Positions 1-13,925 of a DNA stretch of 64,000 bases are shown piece after piece. Under the pieces are notes generated by a model. The model saw only the letters and a program-made list of their open reading frames with translations, did no database searches and was not told the origin of the DNA. This DNA is from Caprimulgus europaeus. Lineage: Eukaryota; Chordata; Aves; Caprimulgiformes; Caprimulgidae. Position 1 is the first letter of the stretch; each line of letters starts with the position of its first letter. The translations under genes and the position numbers were made by a program. The DNA lies in assembly GCA_907165065.1 (NCBI GenBank), contig OU015526.1, positions 66,673,723-66,737,722 on the forward strand, in the 5' to 3' direction.

Positions 1-369
1 TTTTTTCTTTCAGATCTTTTTTCTTGGGGAACATGCAAAAACAATGGCAAGATGTTTCTGTGTCATGGTTGAAGTAGACATTCAGCTTTTGCCTCCACCA
101 GATGGAGTGATATGTTTGTCTTGTGCTTGTTAATGACTTGTCATTAGCACCTTGGGACTAGTAATCTGTAAATTAGTATTTATTCCATTGGTGCTCCAGT
201 GAAAAGGTTTATCTGTGAAAAATTAAAAGTGGGGATTGCTTTCTACACTGCTATTATAGCCTCCTTAAAAATGAGGAATGAGGAGGCCACAACTAATAAA
301 TCCAGAACAGAGACACTGTAAATGTGTGAAGAGTGACTAGGAAACAGTTCCCAATAATCTTTGAGTGGT
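1..369. other. Unannotated AT-rich DNA at window start
   Basis: I see no coding region, RNA gene or recognisable repeat here. A stretch near 136-163 (cttgtcattagcac.ttggga) recurs almost unchanged near 1653-1682. That suggests a small dispersed repeat or a local duplication, but I cannot name it. Confidence 0.4.
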
Positions 370-870
370 CATGGTGATTGGGTGAGATTTCTGAGGACTG
401 GGAGAAATAAATGTCACCCCTGCCTTCAAGAAGGGCGAGAAGGAGGATCCGAGGAACTACAGGTTGTTTAGACTCACCTTGATCCCTGAGGAGGTCATGA
501 TGGAGCAGCTGATGCTGAAAGCAGTTTCCAAGCATAAGAAGGACAAGATGGTTATTGGGGGTAGTCAGCAAGGATTTCTGAAGGAGAAGTCATCCTTCGC
601 CAACTGGATACCCTTCTCTGATGCGATGAGTGGCTTGGTGGAGGAGGTGGGAGCAGTGGATGTTGTTTACCTTGACTTTAGCAAAGCTGTTGACCCTGTC
701 TCCCATAACATCCTCATGGATGAGCTGATGAAGTGCAGGCTAAGTAAGTGGACAGTGAGGTGGGTTGAAAATTGGCTGAGCTGCCAGCCTCAGAGGGTTG
801 TGATCGGCAGCATGAAGTCCAGCTGAGGGCCAGTCATTAGTGGGGTGCCCCAAGGGTCAGTACTGAGGCC
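370..870 (+). mobile_element. CR1 LINE fragment, reverse-transcriptase part
   Basis: This is a decayed piece of a chicken-repeat-1 (CR1) non-LTR retrotransposon, plus strand. The translation carries reverse-transcriptase hallmarks: YLDFSKAVDPVSHNIL at about 667-715, which corresponds to the motif-A block around the catalytic Asp, and GVPQGSVL at about 842-865, the motif-B block. Upstream, the reading (PAFKKGEKEDPRNYR) matches the usual CR1 approach to the RT domain. A stop codon at about 824 separates the two blocks, and the catalytic YADD box is not visible, so the element cannot be active. Both ends are truncated and I place them only roughly. CR1 identity is strong; the subfamily is undetermined. 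Confidence 0.88.
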
Positions 871-1267
871 GTGTCACTGCAGAATGGAGAACTGTGAAAC
901 GTGTTCTGCCACTTGATGGCATCTGACAACTGCGTATGCATCCACAAGGTTGCTGAAAGGACGCAGAAACTGAATCGATGTCCAGGGGCACAGCCAAACT
1001 ACTTCAGGATTTAGCAATATAAATTATTTCAAGTAGGGGTTACTAGGGTCACAGAGGGAAGCAAACTTTGTGCAGGAGAAAGTCTCAGGCTGATTGTAAA
1101 CTGAAAAAATAAATTGATGCCAGCCAACTGTGAGAGCTGGTGACAAAAACAAGAGGCCGTGGAGCTGACCCTTGACACTAGCAGTTGCAATTGCCTGCCA
1201 TGAAACCTCCCGTATTGCTGGCAAGAGAAAGACTGGGAACAACTGCTGGTGCTGGCAGGGGGTTGAG

Positions 1268-1291
1268 GAGAAGCCAAGCCAAGCCAAGCCA
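1268..1291. repeat. AAGCC pentanucleotide microsatellite
   Basis: There are four to five tandem copies of AAGCC (gagaagccaagccaagccaa and onward), ending at gctgcagc. It is a short simple repeat with no evident function. Confidence 0.85.
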
Positions 1292-2686
1292 AGCTGCAGC
1301 TCCATCAGGATTTATTTACTCAAAGATCAGATGAAATACAAACCAAACCAGGGAACTTGGGGTAATGGTATCCACCAGAACTGAGGGGTTTGCACCACGT
1401 AATGTAGGAAAGGAGAGTGTTGGAGAACATGGCTGCTTCACAACCTGGTGGTCAAGTACAGCTACAAGCACCAGCATCACAAAACAGCTGTTCTGTTGTG
1501 GTTGGAAACCATGGGATCATTCATTTTTCTCATGTCAATTGAAGATGGAATCATAGCCTACCTACTTTTCTTCTGGACTGTTATGTGCTTTCCAGCCCTC
1601 TTCTCTAGGGTATGTTTTGGTAGAGAATTGCAGCATCTTAACTGTCTGATGCTATTTAGTGGCTTGTCATTAGCACTTTGGGACTTGCCTTTCTTCCCTC
1701 CCACCCAGTCTCAGTATGAATTTTCAGCTCCACACATGCAGGTCAAAGCCCTATTAATAAGAATTCCTCTTAGACCAGCAAATCACTCAATTTCTGTAAT
1801 ACTTGCAGTTCTCCAACCTATGTACTGTAATTGGTACTCTTAGGAAAACTAACCAATCATTTTTAGCAAGCTACAGTTGAATTTTGTACTGGACTTACTA
1901 CATGAGAGTTAGTATTTGGACCACACTGCTTTTAGTGTGAAGAAAAAAGCACCAATATTTCCTTGAACAATTCTAGGGTGTGTCTTAATTTCAGAAAATA
2001 TATGCTTCTTTATAGTAAAAGGATGTCCTGTGTGACACGGGAATGCAGCACAGTGTTCCCACAGAGATATAGTGACGTGTTTGCACTAAATCTCCAAAAA
2101 CCAGTCCCTGAGGTGGACAGTTTTGACCAGCTCTCTTTCCTTGATCCTGAGGGTGTGGGTTGATGCACAGATCTGTATATGTTTTGGACTACAGAAATTA
2201 TTCTCTACAGTGCTTCCTACAACAGTAGAAATACTGAAATCTTTCAGGCATGCATAGGTGATCTTAAATGATGATCAGTCCAAAATGTATGGAAACTCTT
2301 TCAATTGTTAGCAGCAAAACTACTAATGAACCCCTTTTCCTGACAAAATGCAAACTCCAGGAATTGTTCAATGTATTAATATAAAATACAGATATGTGGC
2401 TAATTTAACCTTTTTGCAACTTGTTGATCGGGAGTACTTGAGAATACTAACTTAGTGTTGCATTAATGCTATCTTTTAATGCAATTCAGGATTGAAATTC
2501 AGTAGTATCTTCTAGAAGAATGATACAAAAAAGATAATTCAGTAATAAATTTAAAAAGCTATGCCTATAACGATGGCAGTTAATTCTAAATGAGCTTGAG
2601 ATGTTTGTTTGTGTATATACATGCAATGTGTTGACTAAGATGGGTCGTATATTTGGACATTAACAGCTCCTTATGCTTTGAAGCTG

Positions 2687-2792
2687 GTGGGGGGGGTTGT
2701 TGATTTGAAAGAGGGGGGTTTTGTTTGTTTTTTTGGGGAGGGGGTTGGGGTTGGTTGCTTTTTGTTTTGGGGTTGTGGTTTGTTTGAGTTTT
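2687..2792 (+). repeat. G/T-rich low-complexity tract with G-quadruplex potential
   Basis: About 100 bases made almost entirely of G and T. The G runs are eight G at about 2689-2696, six at 2713-2718, then runs of four, five and four within 2735-2750, and four at 2769-2772. Four or more runs of at least four G on one strand satisfy the usual G-quadruplex rule. The tract resembles other GGTTTG-like or CCAAAC-like tracts in this window. Confidence 0.8.
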
Positions 2793-5700
2793 TTTATATA
2801 CTACCAACATTTTGATCCTCTGTACTGTCTTTTAAAGATCTGCCAAAGTTCTTGCAAAGTGTTTCTGTCTGTTGCTACCCTCACAGTGTTTTTGCTTGCC
2901 CATTTGGGATAATGCTAACTAGCTTGGTTCTGCGGTGGCCCATAGCCTGACTGCACAAGGGTGCTGGTGTGATAGGACAGTTTAGAGGTGGTGGGTAGGG
3001 CAGATGCTCACAGGCTCATAACGCTGCCTTCTGAAGACTCTCGACTTCAGCAGAACTCCTTCTGTAGAGTTTGACACTTCCTGGATGTATTTTGTGTGAT
3101 TTGTGTGAGACTGTAGTTTGAGTGCTCAGTATACAAAAGTCTGAAGTCCTTTGTCTCTCACAGAATCCACTGAAGAGACTGTTGGTGTCAGTGAATTTTG
3201 GATTAGGTCCTTAATGCAAATACACCTGCTCTTCTCATGCACAAGCTTATGGCATTTGTTGGGGAGACAGGTGTCTGCTGAAATGATTATGTTCTGCCAG
3301 CTTTTTGATAGACCTCTGTAAGCACTGTCAAATTTGCATATAGATAAAATGCATAGAAATATAATTGTAGAAAGAAAATCCACACCATATTACACATCAT
3401 CTGTGGAGCTGATCCACTGGGCCTGTAGAACTTTCAAAAAATACAGAACACAACATAAAGCAAATATAAGTGATAAAACCAATATTCCTGTATTTACACG
3501 TTCCTTTTTATTTTTGCAGTAATTCATAGAAAGAAGGAGAGTAACAGTTGATAAACACTATCTTTCAAAATTATTTTCCTAAGAAAAAGTTGAATGAAGT
3601 CATGGAATGCATCCAAATGTATTTATTAACCCAGAAAAAGGAAGCCATCGTAGAATGAAGTTGAAACAGCCCGCACTGGGGGGCAGTGTTGACTGCTAGA
3701 ATTGCTGTCCTGGTTAACCCAAAAGAGTTTCCACAACCTGGGTTTTGGAAAGGCTGGCTGTGATGTTTGTTTTTTGGAGAGCTGAATATACAGATATATG
3801 CCTCACATGCTTAGACCTCATAGGTAAGATTTTATTTTTTGTTTCCCTTCAAGAGGAGCTTACAGTGTGAGCATTGGTTTTGTTTATAGTGGTATCCAAG
3901 TTTTTTTGTGAAATGTAGCACATCCCACTTATTTCTTAGTTTCTCTCATCTGCTTCAATGTATTTCTAATATAGCTCACACGTGGCGTAAATAGCATGCT
4001 TCCATTTCCAGTTTATTATTATCGTAGTTGCAAAAAGCAAGGCATTTTTATGATTTATGCAAAGAGGTTGAGAAGAATATTGTTAGTAGCAATAATAACT
4101 CTTCCTACAAACATTTTGCATCACTGTGGGTAGTTGTGATATAGGAATAGGCACATCTACATATAAACCCATCAGCCAGTACTGCTTACACATTCTCATA
4201 GCTGTGATGATGATGGTTCATTTTCACCCTTGGTAGCGTTATGTTAATGTGTCAGTGCCAAGATAGATTTCTCCCAGCAGCAGGATTCTTTGTAAACAGA
4301 ATTACACAGAATCTGTCACAAATCAAGCTTTGTTAGAAGCCAGTTGTCTGATCCTGATTTTTCTACCCTTTGCCAAGTCAGAATATTTGAGAGCTATCAA
4401 GTGAGCAGTAAAAACATGGTGAGGATTTGCTAGGTAGCTCTTTACATATCGTTAATGCGCAGGATTTTTGCTAGTAGTTATCACCATACGAGGCAGAGGT
4501 CTATTTCTTTCTTTATAGCTGAGTAACTGAGATGCAGAGCTCCAGAGCTTATTTTTCATGTTTTCCTTCTCCTGTTGCTTTTGGTTGGCATTGTAGTGTA
4601 AGACCTTAAAAGATCTGTATCCATCAAGAACGTGATGCAGTGCACAGCTGTGCCAAACTAGTCTTAGCCACCTTTGCATGGCAGCGCACGCCGCGTGAGT
4701 AGCTGAGACCCTGCTCCGTACTGAAGCCACCGTGCTGCTTCTGGGACTGTTTATGGTGGTTCTTTGCAGCATCGCAGCACACTGCCTTGTCTACAGCTCT
4801 CTGTGTGAGGCAAGGCTTGCTTGAAGTCACAGAAAGTGTCTGTTAGGTCTAGCTGTGACCTTGGATCACTTAAAGATCTGGCAACGCTTTAATTAACATA
4901 AACAGAATCCACTTCTTCAAGCCTGCTGTGCTGCAGGTATTTGTATTCAGGTTATACAGGCTGGACTATATTTTAAGGGCTGGGTAAAGCCTCATGCAGT
5001 TATCTTGATCTCTAGATATGTTTGCTTTTGTAATCTAAATCGGTATCTACAAGGTACCTCAGAGAGTACCATCTAAAATAGAAATCTTCTGTTGCTTTAG
5101 ACCTGAAATACTGATTTCCCTGAGGCTGTCAGAGTGTGAATTTGAATCTACAATGCAGGCAGCTTAAAAGGGAAGTAAGTAGAGAGACTGATATTAGTAG
5201 AGTTGCAAATTTAATGAAGATATTCAGGATTAACACATTAATTTTGGAGGGGGAAAATAATCTGCCACCTGGCACTGATATAAAAATTCTTATCTGTCCC
5301 AGTCTAGTAGATATACTTAGAGTACACTCAACACTTTCAGGTGGGATCAGGCCCCCCACAGAGCATGTGCATGGAGACCTTCTTGTAAAACAAAAGTGAA
5401 AGTGATGGTGCTGATGTCCACCTTTACCTTTTTTTAACTTATTAGGTGCTTGTCTAAAAAATGGGATGTGTAGGTACAATTGCCTAGGTGATGTAAAGTG
5501 CATAGCTTGGACCCAAACCAGCAGAGTACACTGGCAGGTTATTCACTGTTTTGACTGGAGGTGCTCTCTATCCTCCGTATATAAAACTGCATTTCAGAAG
5601 GTCACTTACACACCTTTAGAAATCCTTTCTATTCTCTTCACACAGTCCCTGGTCCTAGTCTCAGACTGGATCTCTGACTTTTCTCTTCATGATCCCCTAA

Positions 5701-8700
5701 GTCCAATGCTTTTGGCATTGGAAAGCCCACTTTTCAGTTGTGATTCAAAGAGCTCCCATTCTAAGCAAAGATGAGTTTCTTTTGGTAACAAAACTCATGT
5801 TCACAACAGGAATTTCCTTACCGAGTTCACTTTTCCCTTAGCTCAGCACAAGCTCTGTTCCATTCCCTGGGCAGAGGGGACAGGTTCCCTCAGTCTTGGT
5901 GTAACCCCAGGTCTGCTGACAGCCTGTTTACATCTTTCCCAAGGCCACCGACACGGGTATGACATACCCCAAATCGTGGGGTCTGATCAGGAAATAGAAG
6001 CTGCTTTCACTCAAATGAGGCCCAAAATAGCTCTGAATTCCTTTGAAGCACTGTGCATCAGGTGTCTTGTCCTTGTTTCAATCTTGTTTTTAATTCAGCT
6101 CCATAGATACTCATCTATCATAAACAGGACTCGTCATGCATTCCTAGTCTGCCACTGTCTCTTTTGTTCTTTTGTGTGGGATCCAAATGCCCTTTGAGCT
6201 CTGGGCTTAGCTGTCTACACATCCTGCTGCTTTGCAGTAATGTGCCTTTGAAAATAAGAAAATATGCTAAGGGTTGTTAGAAGACTGTTTAGTGGGATTC
6301 TTCTCCATTTCTAGATACTATAACACTCACTTCAGATCCTAGTAGAAGGAAAATTTAATTCCCATGGAGATAAATTTCAATGGAGAACTAAGCTGCAAAC
6401 TTTTAAAAATCTATTTTACTCTGTTGTGGCTTAGTGCTCCATTTGGATAATCTTACATGGCTTCATGGAGGAAATGGGATGCAGTCATTAATGGCAGTCT
6501 GGGTGTCTACTGATTTCCAGAGCAAGTGAAAAAGAGTAAGAAGAAATTGAAGGTTTCAGTAAAGAAAGATCTTAGCTTCTAGGTGAATTCAGGCTTTGTG
6601 ACTAAATTTAAGGTGTACATACAGAAGTTGTTTCCATATTGGAACAGCTCTCCACTCCTTCTCCCTGGTGTATGAAATTATCTGTAGTCTGCATTTTAAC
6701 TACTGTGTGCAATTGCTTCTCAAAAATACTGCCTTCTTCATGGTCACTGGTTGTGCTACAAATCAGAAATAAGCCTTTACACTAAGCTAGTCTTGCAAAA
6801 ATCTTTTTGATCCTTTACAAGCCTAGCTGTAAGCATTGAAAGAATCAAATATTCTCAGACTTCAAATGGTCCAGGATGACCTTTATTATCTGGAGACACA
6901 GCTTCCTTTTTGTAGCCAAATAAGCATCAAAGGATCACAAACTTGGAAACTGCGAGTTTTGTAGGATTATGTAGAATGACTGCAATAAACCCTTTTATTA
7001 TGAAAATTGGTATGGTACAATTTTGCAGTTCCCAGTTCAGTATTTGCTATAGACAGAAACACTAGTAAGTGAAATGTTATGGGATTCATTAAGTGTAATT
7101 TTATAGGTTGTAACGAAAACCATTGACACTCAATAGACATTTTTAATACAATGCCTTTTGTTACACGTGATATTGAATGTCATATGTATATCCAAGATAG
7201 TTTGGTCATGGTTGTGTTTCTGTTAACAATGATTAAGGGCAAAATAACATTTCTGTTACTGCATAGTTCAACAAATAAGCTGCACAGAGAGACTGAATTT
7301 GAATCCAAGAAGTATTTCCACATAAGGAAGGAACAATTGCTAAATACTGCTGAGCCAGCCAACACAGAATGAGTGTATGCCAGAAAAGTAACAAATGAAA
7401 CCCTGCTATGTATATTGCTATATGAACCATTGGGAACGTCCTGATTCTGGGTGTTCCTAATGGGGTGCCAGGAATCTTTCTTCCTTCATGGTGGTCAGGC
7501 GAAGATGCAGAGCACTGCCTTGCTGATTTGTACAACTAAAAGAAAATGTAATATTTCTCCTTTAGATAAACTGGAGAACATATGTTTTGCAGAAGCAGGA
7601 GGAGAAAAATCAGCATGGGAACAGACAGCATTTTATTTATTTAACTCCTTTTGAAGGAAGGGAACCCCTTAGGTTCAGCCAGGGCCTTGAAGTCATTTCT
7701 AATGCAAACCACCTTGAGCTCAAAACCAATAGAAAATATTTCTTTAAAAAATCCTCTAGGTTTTAGTCAGATTACTACATTTGTAGGAACAGTGAGCTAA
7801 TGTGAGAAGAAAACATCTCAATATCCCTACTTCAGGGTTTGTTTCTTCAGTGCAGTGTGGCCAGGAACTTGATGAATGCTTCCTGGCATCTCCAGGTGAG
7901 AACATCTCAATCATCTCTGCAGTTTTGCCGTACCTTCACAAAGGACAGTGTAGACCTGAGGAACCTCTGTATTGTAGTCTGAGCCCATTAGTGAGCTTCC
8001 CCTCCCTGTTAAGCCGAGCAGAGTCTGAGCAGAAGGTCACCTCACCCTTTGCCCTGCCATACTCCTTCTTGATCTCTAATAACTGGCATTTGTTGAACCT
8101 GACCTGAAACGGTTTGTGTGCTTAAAGAGACAGTAGATGACAATTTCCATAGTTACTAACCTCTTAAAACAAATAGTGAACACATTGTGAGGTGCTGTTG
8201 AAATGTTCAATCCTGCATTTTTTTCATGTGACTTGCTTTTCATGCCTCAGCAGCTATAGACTCATGGGTCAGTATGGAGGCACATGTTACTGGATCTGGT
8301 GTGAGACCAAGTGTGACACCACTTACAGGAGTTGACAGGCTTCACATACTAGCTCAATCTTTCAGGGATCACTTTGACATGCACTTTGGAGTGTGAAGTC
8401 TTACAGACGCAGTCTCAGAGTAAATAAAAAGAATATAACACAATATACTGTTCCTATTCTGTCACTTTTACCAAGTCATCTTTATTAATCAAGAATCCAA
8501 GTTGACACCATAGGCTTAAAAAAAAGGTGAAATACAAAAATCTATCAGTCTTAGAAGATTATGGCAGTGTTGTCAGACCTTCAGTGCAGCCAAAATAAAC
8601 ATAAAGCAAGTTTTACTCTGTGGAGTTTGAAAGTCCAAAATGTAGACAGCTATTGAAGCTGAAAATCCTAGATGAAGTTGTGGAAACTGCTGTGAAAACT

Positions 8701-11700
8701 ACATCCCAATAAACACAAATGCTGTCTATTGCTCAGTACAATGCCCCTTCTTGAGTCACTTTAGAAAACTCTGCTATTCTACTCTCTATAAGATCATTTA
8801 CAAGTTCTATGAAATTGTCAGTGAGTTTTTAACAAGCCTGTTTCTTGCTCTCTAAAGGCTTCTGAGTTAAAGTGCCAGTGAATGTTCTGTAGAGCAAGTG
8901 CTATTGGAAATGTCTGTTGCACCAGATACTTTCTTGGGCAGAAGTGCTTATGAAGCAGAGTTGTGATTAAGCAGCTGAACTTTTGATCCGAGTTTGTTGC
9001 TTGGGCACACGTAAACATTACTTTTAACCTGTAGGATATGGAAAGAGATGAAATCCATTTGGTGTGATGAATGATAAAGTTCAAGAGTTGATCATAAAAC
9101 TCAGAATTTTACCATTAGTGTAGCAAAGCTCCCATGCAGACAGAAATATTTGACTTTACAGGTGATTTGCCAAAAGAGTAGGTATTTGTTTTCCTCTTTC
9201 CTGTAAATTAGGATGTCCTCTGGATATTTGTTACAGCTGCTAGAAACTTCTTACAGGGAAATGAAGAAAAATCTGTGCTGTGCTTAAACCTAAGGGGAAT
9301 AGAAAGAGCAAGCAGAGAAAATCTTGTGATAGGGTAACCTGGACTGACTCAAATCAAGAACAGAGATGGAGGCAGATATATAAAGGGAACGAAACCCAAA
9401 ACAGATTTTGAAGCATCAGGTTGTCTTGGTTGTAACTATCTCTTGGGAGACTTTTAGTCTCAAAAGTATTTGCTTTAAAAAGCATTGGGAAATTTTATGG
9501 AGTTTGTTGTAACAATAGGTCATTTAACTTCTTCCTGAATTGGATTGGTAACAATGATAAATCTGTATTTGCAGCTAGTCAGGTATAAAATCAGATAATG
9601 GAATTGTGTGACTGTTAGCCATGATGAAGCACACAGTGAATTAAAATGCAGGAGAGGGTCTGTGTAATCACACAGTTGAACAACTATTCATGTGGCTAGA
9701 GATCTGGGTTGTAGGAGAGAATGAAACACTTGCTATTGTCTTCTTAAAACAGAAAATTAATAGAAACATCCTCAAGCACAGATGTTCTTATATACTAAAC
9801 TCCCACTGTTTGGTGGCTGTGCTGTAGCTGTGGCAGTAAGTAAAAAATTTCTGCAAGAATAAAACTGCCTTCAGTCATATGCTCTTATCTTGCCATATAG
9901 ATAATGTGATTATCATGAGTTAACAGGATACTTACAAACTACAAAACACATTCTTCTAAACACCAGTCAGGCAAACGGCCTCAAAATAGGCAGCTCACCA
10001 TGTCTAACCTTCATGCTCTCTAAGAATGAGAAATATTTCTTGCTGTGTAGAAAGCCTTGTTAATTTCCCATTCATACTACATCCCAACGGGGTTTTCATT
10101 ACAGGATTGGGTCTTTCCTCTCTGTCTACTGCAGAGAGGCTAGAAAACCTCTGGAGAGTGATCCATGTCCACCTGGTACAGAAACTGGAGTTCTAATTCT
10201 GAATACATGAGCTGCTTGTTTAGAAATTAGCCAGATTATTTGCATTTTCAGCTGCTTTTATTATGCAACAGGGTAAAGGAAAGAGCTAGAGCTGTTTAGT
10301 GAGCTCTAGATTACCAGGGAGTGTTTTGCAGAGTGAGAAGAGTGAGAGAAGAGCTACTATGTTGCTACTGCAAGTTGACTTATTTCTAGGTCTGAGCAAT
10401 GTGTGCTAGGCAGTGCTCCACAGCAATCAAAACAACAGTTACTACAAAAAGTAACAACCAAGCAAAATGCAAACCAGAAACCCCTGTTGGAAGCATCTGT
10501 CCATGGACCACACCAAGCCCAGCCTAAGCCTGAAGTAAAACCAAATTAGAACATGCATTTTTCTTGAAGTCCTATGAATATATCCTTAAGGTTTCCCATG
10601 AGGTTTGGGAAAGCTGTTTTGTTATGAATAACTGCAGAAGGTCTGGATTTTCAGTGCTGATTTTAGCCTATCAGGCAAGTACAAGCCTACCATACCGTTA
10701 ACCACCACCCGAAGTTGTATTGGCTATAACTTGCCCACTGGGTTCTCATCCCAGTGTTCCTTGGAGTAAAACGTAAGTGCAGATACTCCATCCAAGGGGC
10801 TACAGAGATTTAAATTTTAAAAAATCACCACTGCTTCAACAAGCAGTATCTGGAGGCTGGGGATATGTAACAGCTTGCAAAACTCATTTTTGGCCAAGAA
10901 GCCCTGCTGTGGGTTAGTTAATAATCTTACTCACATCTGTCCGTTTGTGCCGGAAAACCCAGTGCTGTGGTGTTAACTTCAGACAAAAGATGTTTCGCTC
11001 CTGACCTTCCTGGTAGAAGTTTTCTACCAGCTTCTGGTAATTGAAGTAAGAGAGGCCTTCTTGCTCCCCATGAGTGGGTTGCCTTGTCTCCAAATGAGGG
11101 GGGCTGTGTAAACATGAAGACAGAGAAGCAGCATATAAGCCAGCTAGTGTTACTGTTTGTGAGATAAAGGCAGCAGAGAAAGGAAGGAACTATGAAGAGA
11201 TGTTTTGTTGCTTAGGGCTTTGAGGGGTTTGAGTGTGTTGGTTTTTAAATAATCTTGATGTGCTTCAGAGGAGGTAATCTCAGAATCCTTGCTGCCAATG
11301 GAACTATTTACTACTCTGAGTTGTATTTCAGCTGTATTTCCCAAGCCAGTGGAAGAAATGCAGTAATTTGGTTGTAAGTTGATGTAATCATTCTCAATGT
11401 GATATTCATTGTGTCTGTATGTTCTTTAGGTACAGAAGGTAGCAAAGTGAATTCCTTAGCTAAGAAAAGGAAATACTCATTTAGACTCAAACATTTGTTA
11501 GATCATAAGAACGTTTCCTATCCAATTATGTAGATATGTTGAAGGAATTTTTCTTATCAGATATTCTCAGTGACAAGGAGGAACTGAGTCAAGGTGATAA
11601 CAGCAAAACTATTATGACATTGCAGGTTCCTGAGCCAGGTCTTTTGGGGCAGGAATCCTGGTGAAGTTTTTGACTGAATGAGTGTAATATACTTCATGTT

Positions 11701-13695
11701 TTAGAAAACTTGACGGTAATGATAGTATGAGAGAGGAAGTAAATTTAGCCAGAAAAGAGATTACAGATATGCAGAAAGAATTTATTTGAAAAGGCGCTTC
11801 CTTTTCAGGCAGCCTGTGCAAGCAGGACCTCTCAACATTGGAAGTGTTTGATCTTTGTAATCGGTCGTAACACAGTGTATTCCATAAACTCCGCTCACAC
11901 ACAGCCGGAGCTTCTCTTTCTTCTAAACTGGTATAGAACTTTGAAGCATTTGCCATGATTTTAACCTAATCTCTTTGCACCCATAAAAGCCTAAATTAGG
12001 ATGATATATGGTGAGGTAATGCATAAAACTGGGAACCAAAGCTGCTGTGTAATTACCACATGGAAGGTGTGTTTATGTCTGCCTGGGTGGTTGTTCCTGT
12101 GTGGCAATGTAAGATAGTAATCCTTCCTCTTTGCCTTTTGTTAATTACTAATGAACTAAAGAAATTCACCACAACATTCTTTATAACTCTGAATTGGAGA
12201 CCAGTGCTTTGCAAAGAAAAAGTGTTGGCATTAGGGAGCCTGTTGACAAAGAACTGAAGTGTGTCTCAAAATTAAATTTCTCTTCAGAAATCAGTGAGAT
12301 ATTTTAGAACAGGGGCACTCAGGCTGCAGAATTTTTACAAGTGTGAAAAAAAAAAGTCCTAATTCTTTTAATAACCTGGTAATTTTTAATATGAACTGTA
12401 TTTAGACAAGAGTTAAAATCCCATATTCTTCAAAAGCTATAAATCTTTCTCATAACTTATTTCAGATAATAGGTAGTACAAAGCTAATTTGTGATATGTG
12501 TTACATCTCAAAGTTATACAAAGCAGCTTACAGTTTATTTTTTATTTCCTACAGATAGAAGAAATTTGTGAATGGTATCTCCAGTATGATAGAAAAAAAG
12601 AAGCAGAAAATACATGCAAAGGTATAGCAAATAGTATTTGTCCAAAAAGTTGAATAACATTGGTTTTAATCAATGTTTGCCATGATGCTGTTTGAAAAAT
12701 TGAGTCCATCGATTTTTCCATGTTTGTTATGGAACTTTGTCTAGAGAACAGATGCTCTGAAAAGCTGATACGATCTTTTGGTCCAGTTTTAGTTTTTAGT
12801 TCAAAGACACCTTCTATTTTACTAGTAATAAAGGTGACTGAGCAAGCAGTCAAGGAGAAGGTTTGACTCCTTGTAGCTGCAAATCTGTCATCTGTTGCAA
12901 ATGCGAAATTGATCAGCAGACCCTGATTAAAATCTCTGTAGGCATTCTTGAAGGGCTGGTATAGTCTATATCCTTTTTGTGGCATTTTTTTTACAGTTCT
13001 TGGCCATGCCAGTTGAAAAACTGGAGGGATGACGGGGGAAAGGAGAGGTCAGCATTTTGACTGGCCTGTGTGACATATAGACTGAAAATTTCAGAAGTAT
13101 TTTTAAAATCAGCTATGTAAAGTTACATAAACACCTAATTATGTTTTTAGCCATCCAAATGATCCTGAAAATCTTGCTCTGAATCACATCATTTTACTTC
13201 CAGTGTATTTTATACCTCTTTTTTTTACTTCTGTAATGTTACACTCACATTAAAGCTTTAGCTTTTCAGAGCTGATTCCTCAGCTTCCTGAGTGTTGCTA
13301 AATTAAGCTCAATTCAGCAAGTGTCAGTAGCCTTGGGAGGGAAAGATGGCAAAGTGGTGGCACCAGGACAATCTCTGACAGGCAAAGTATGGGGTGGGTT
13401 TGTGTACAAATGCAAGCAGGGCTGTGTGAGGTAAGTAGGGGTGTAAGGGAATTAGTAGTGGTTCAGAAAAGGAAGAGCAGAGAGGTCAACTGCAAAGATA
13501 ACAGAAAACAGTGGAAAGAGCCAGAAGAGGAAGAACAATGTGTCACTGTACTGTGCTTTTTGTCACCAAGTATCAAGGGTAATGTGGAAGTGTTTTATAA
13601 ACTCCTTTTGACCCTACAACAGCATTTTCCATATAATTCCCCCTTTCTCTTACCTGTGTGTTACCACAGCCCCTCTCCAGTTATTTGAAATGCTG

Positions 13696-13925
13696 GTTGA
13701 GCAGCTAGACCAGGCTGCTCAAAGCCTCATCCAGCCTGGCCTTGAACACTTCCAGGGAGGGGGCATCCACAGCTTCTCTGGGCAACCTGTTCCAGTGTCT
13801 CACCACCCTCACAGTGAAGAATTTCTTCCTAGTATCTAATCTAATATCTTAGATTTAAACCTCTTCCAGTTTAAAGCCATTACCCCTTGTTCTATCACTA
13901 ACTGCCTTTTTAAAAAGCACAGGAA
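13696..13925 (-). mobile_element. CR1 LINE 3' fragment, minus strand
   Basis: Read on the plus strand, this is the reverse complement of the CR1 3' region. It starts with accaggctgctcaaagcctc, continues through the Leu-Ala-rich stretch beginning cagcctggccttgaacactt, and then ttctctgggcaacctgttcc. It ends in the segment around taaagccattaccccttgtt. This block is among the commonest repeats in bird genomes. The octamer tail at the true 3' end is missing on the left side, so the copy is truncated at both ends. The orientation is clear and it cannot encode protein. Confidence 0.93.

Larger units (their letters stand above)
871..13695. other. Intergenic DNA without recognisable genes
   Basis: About 12.8 kb of AT-rich, apparently single-copy DNA. 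Open frames here are short, overlap on opposite strands, and have no recognisable domain, signal peptide or plausible splice context. The longest is 147 codons on the minus strand at 12,542-12,985. Minor features are an AAGCC pentamer repeat near 1270-1290 and the G/T-rich tract listed separately. I found no tRNA- or snRNA-like structure by eye. Exons of a distant gene or conserved regulatory elements cannot be excluded without comparative data. Confidence 0.55.

Noticed and set aside
1448..1843. 131-codon plus-strand open frame with hydrophobic stretches
   Set aside because: No recognised family, no splice or promoter context, and hydrophobic runs are common chance translations of T-rich DNA.
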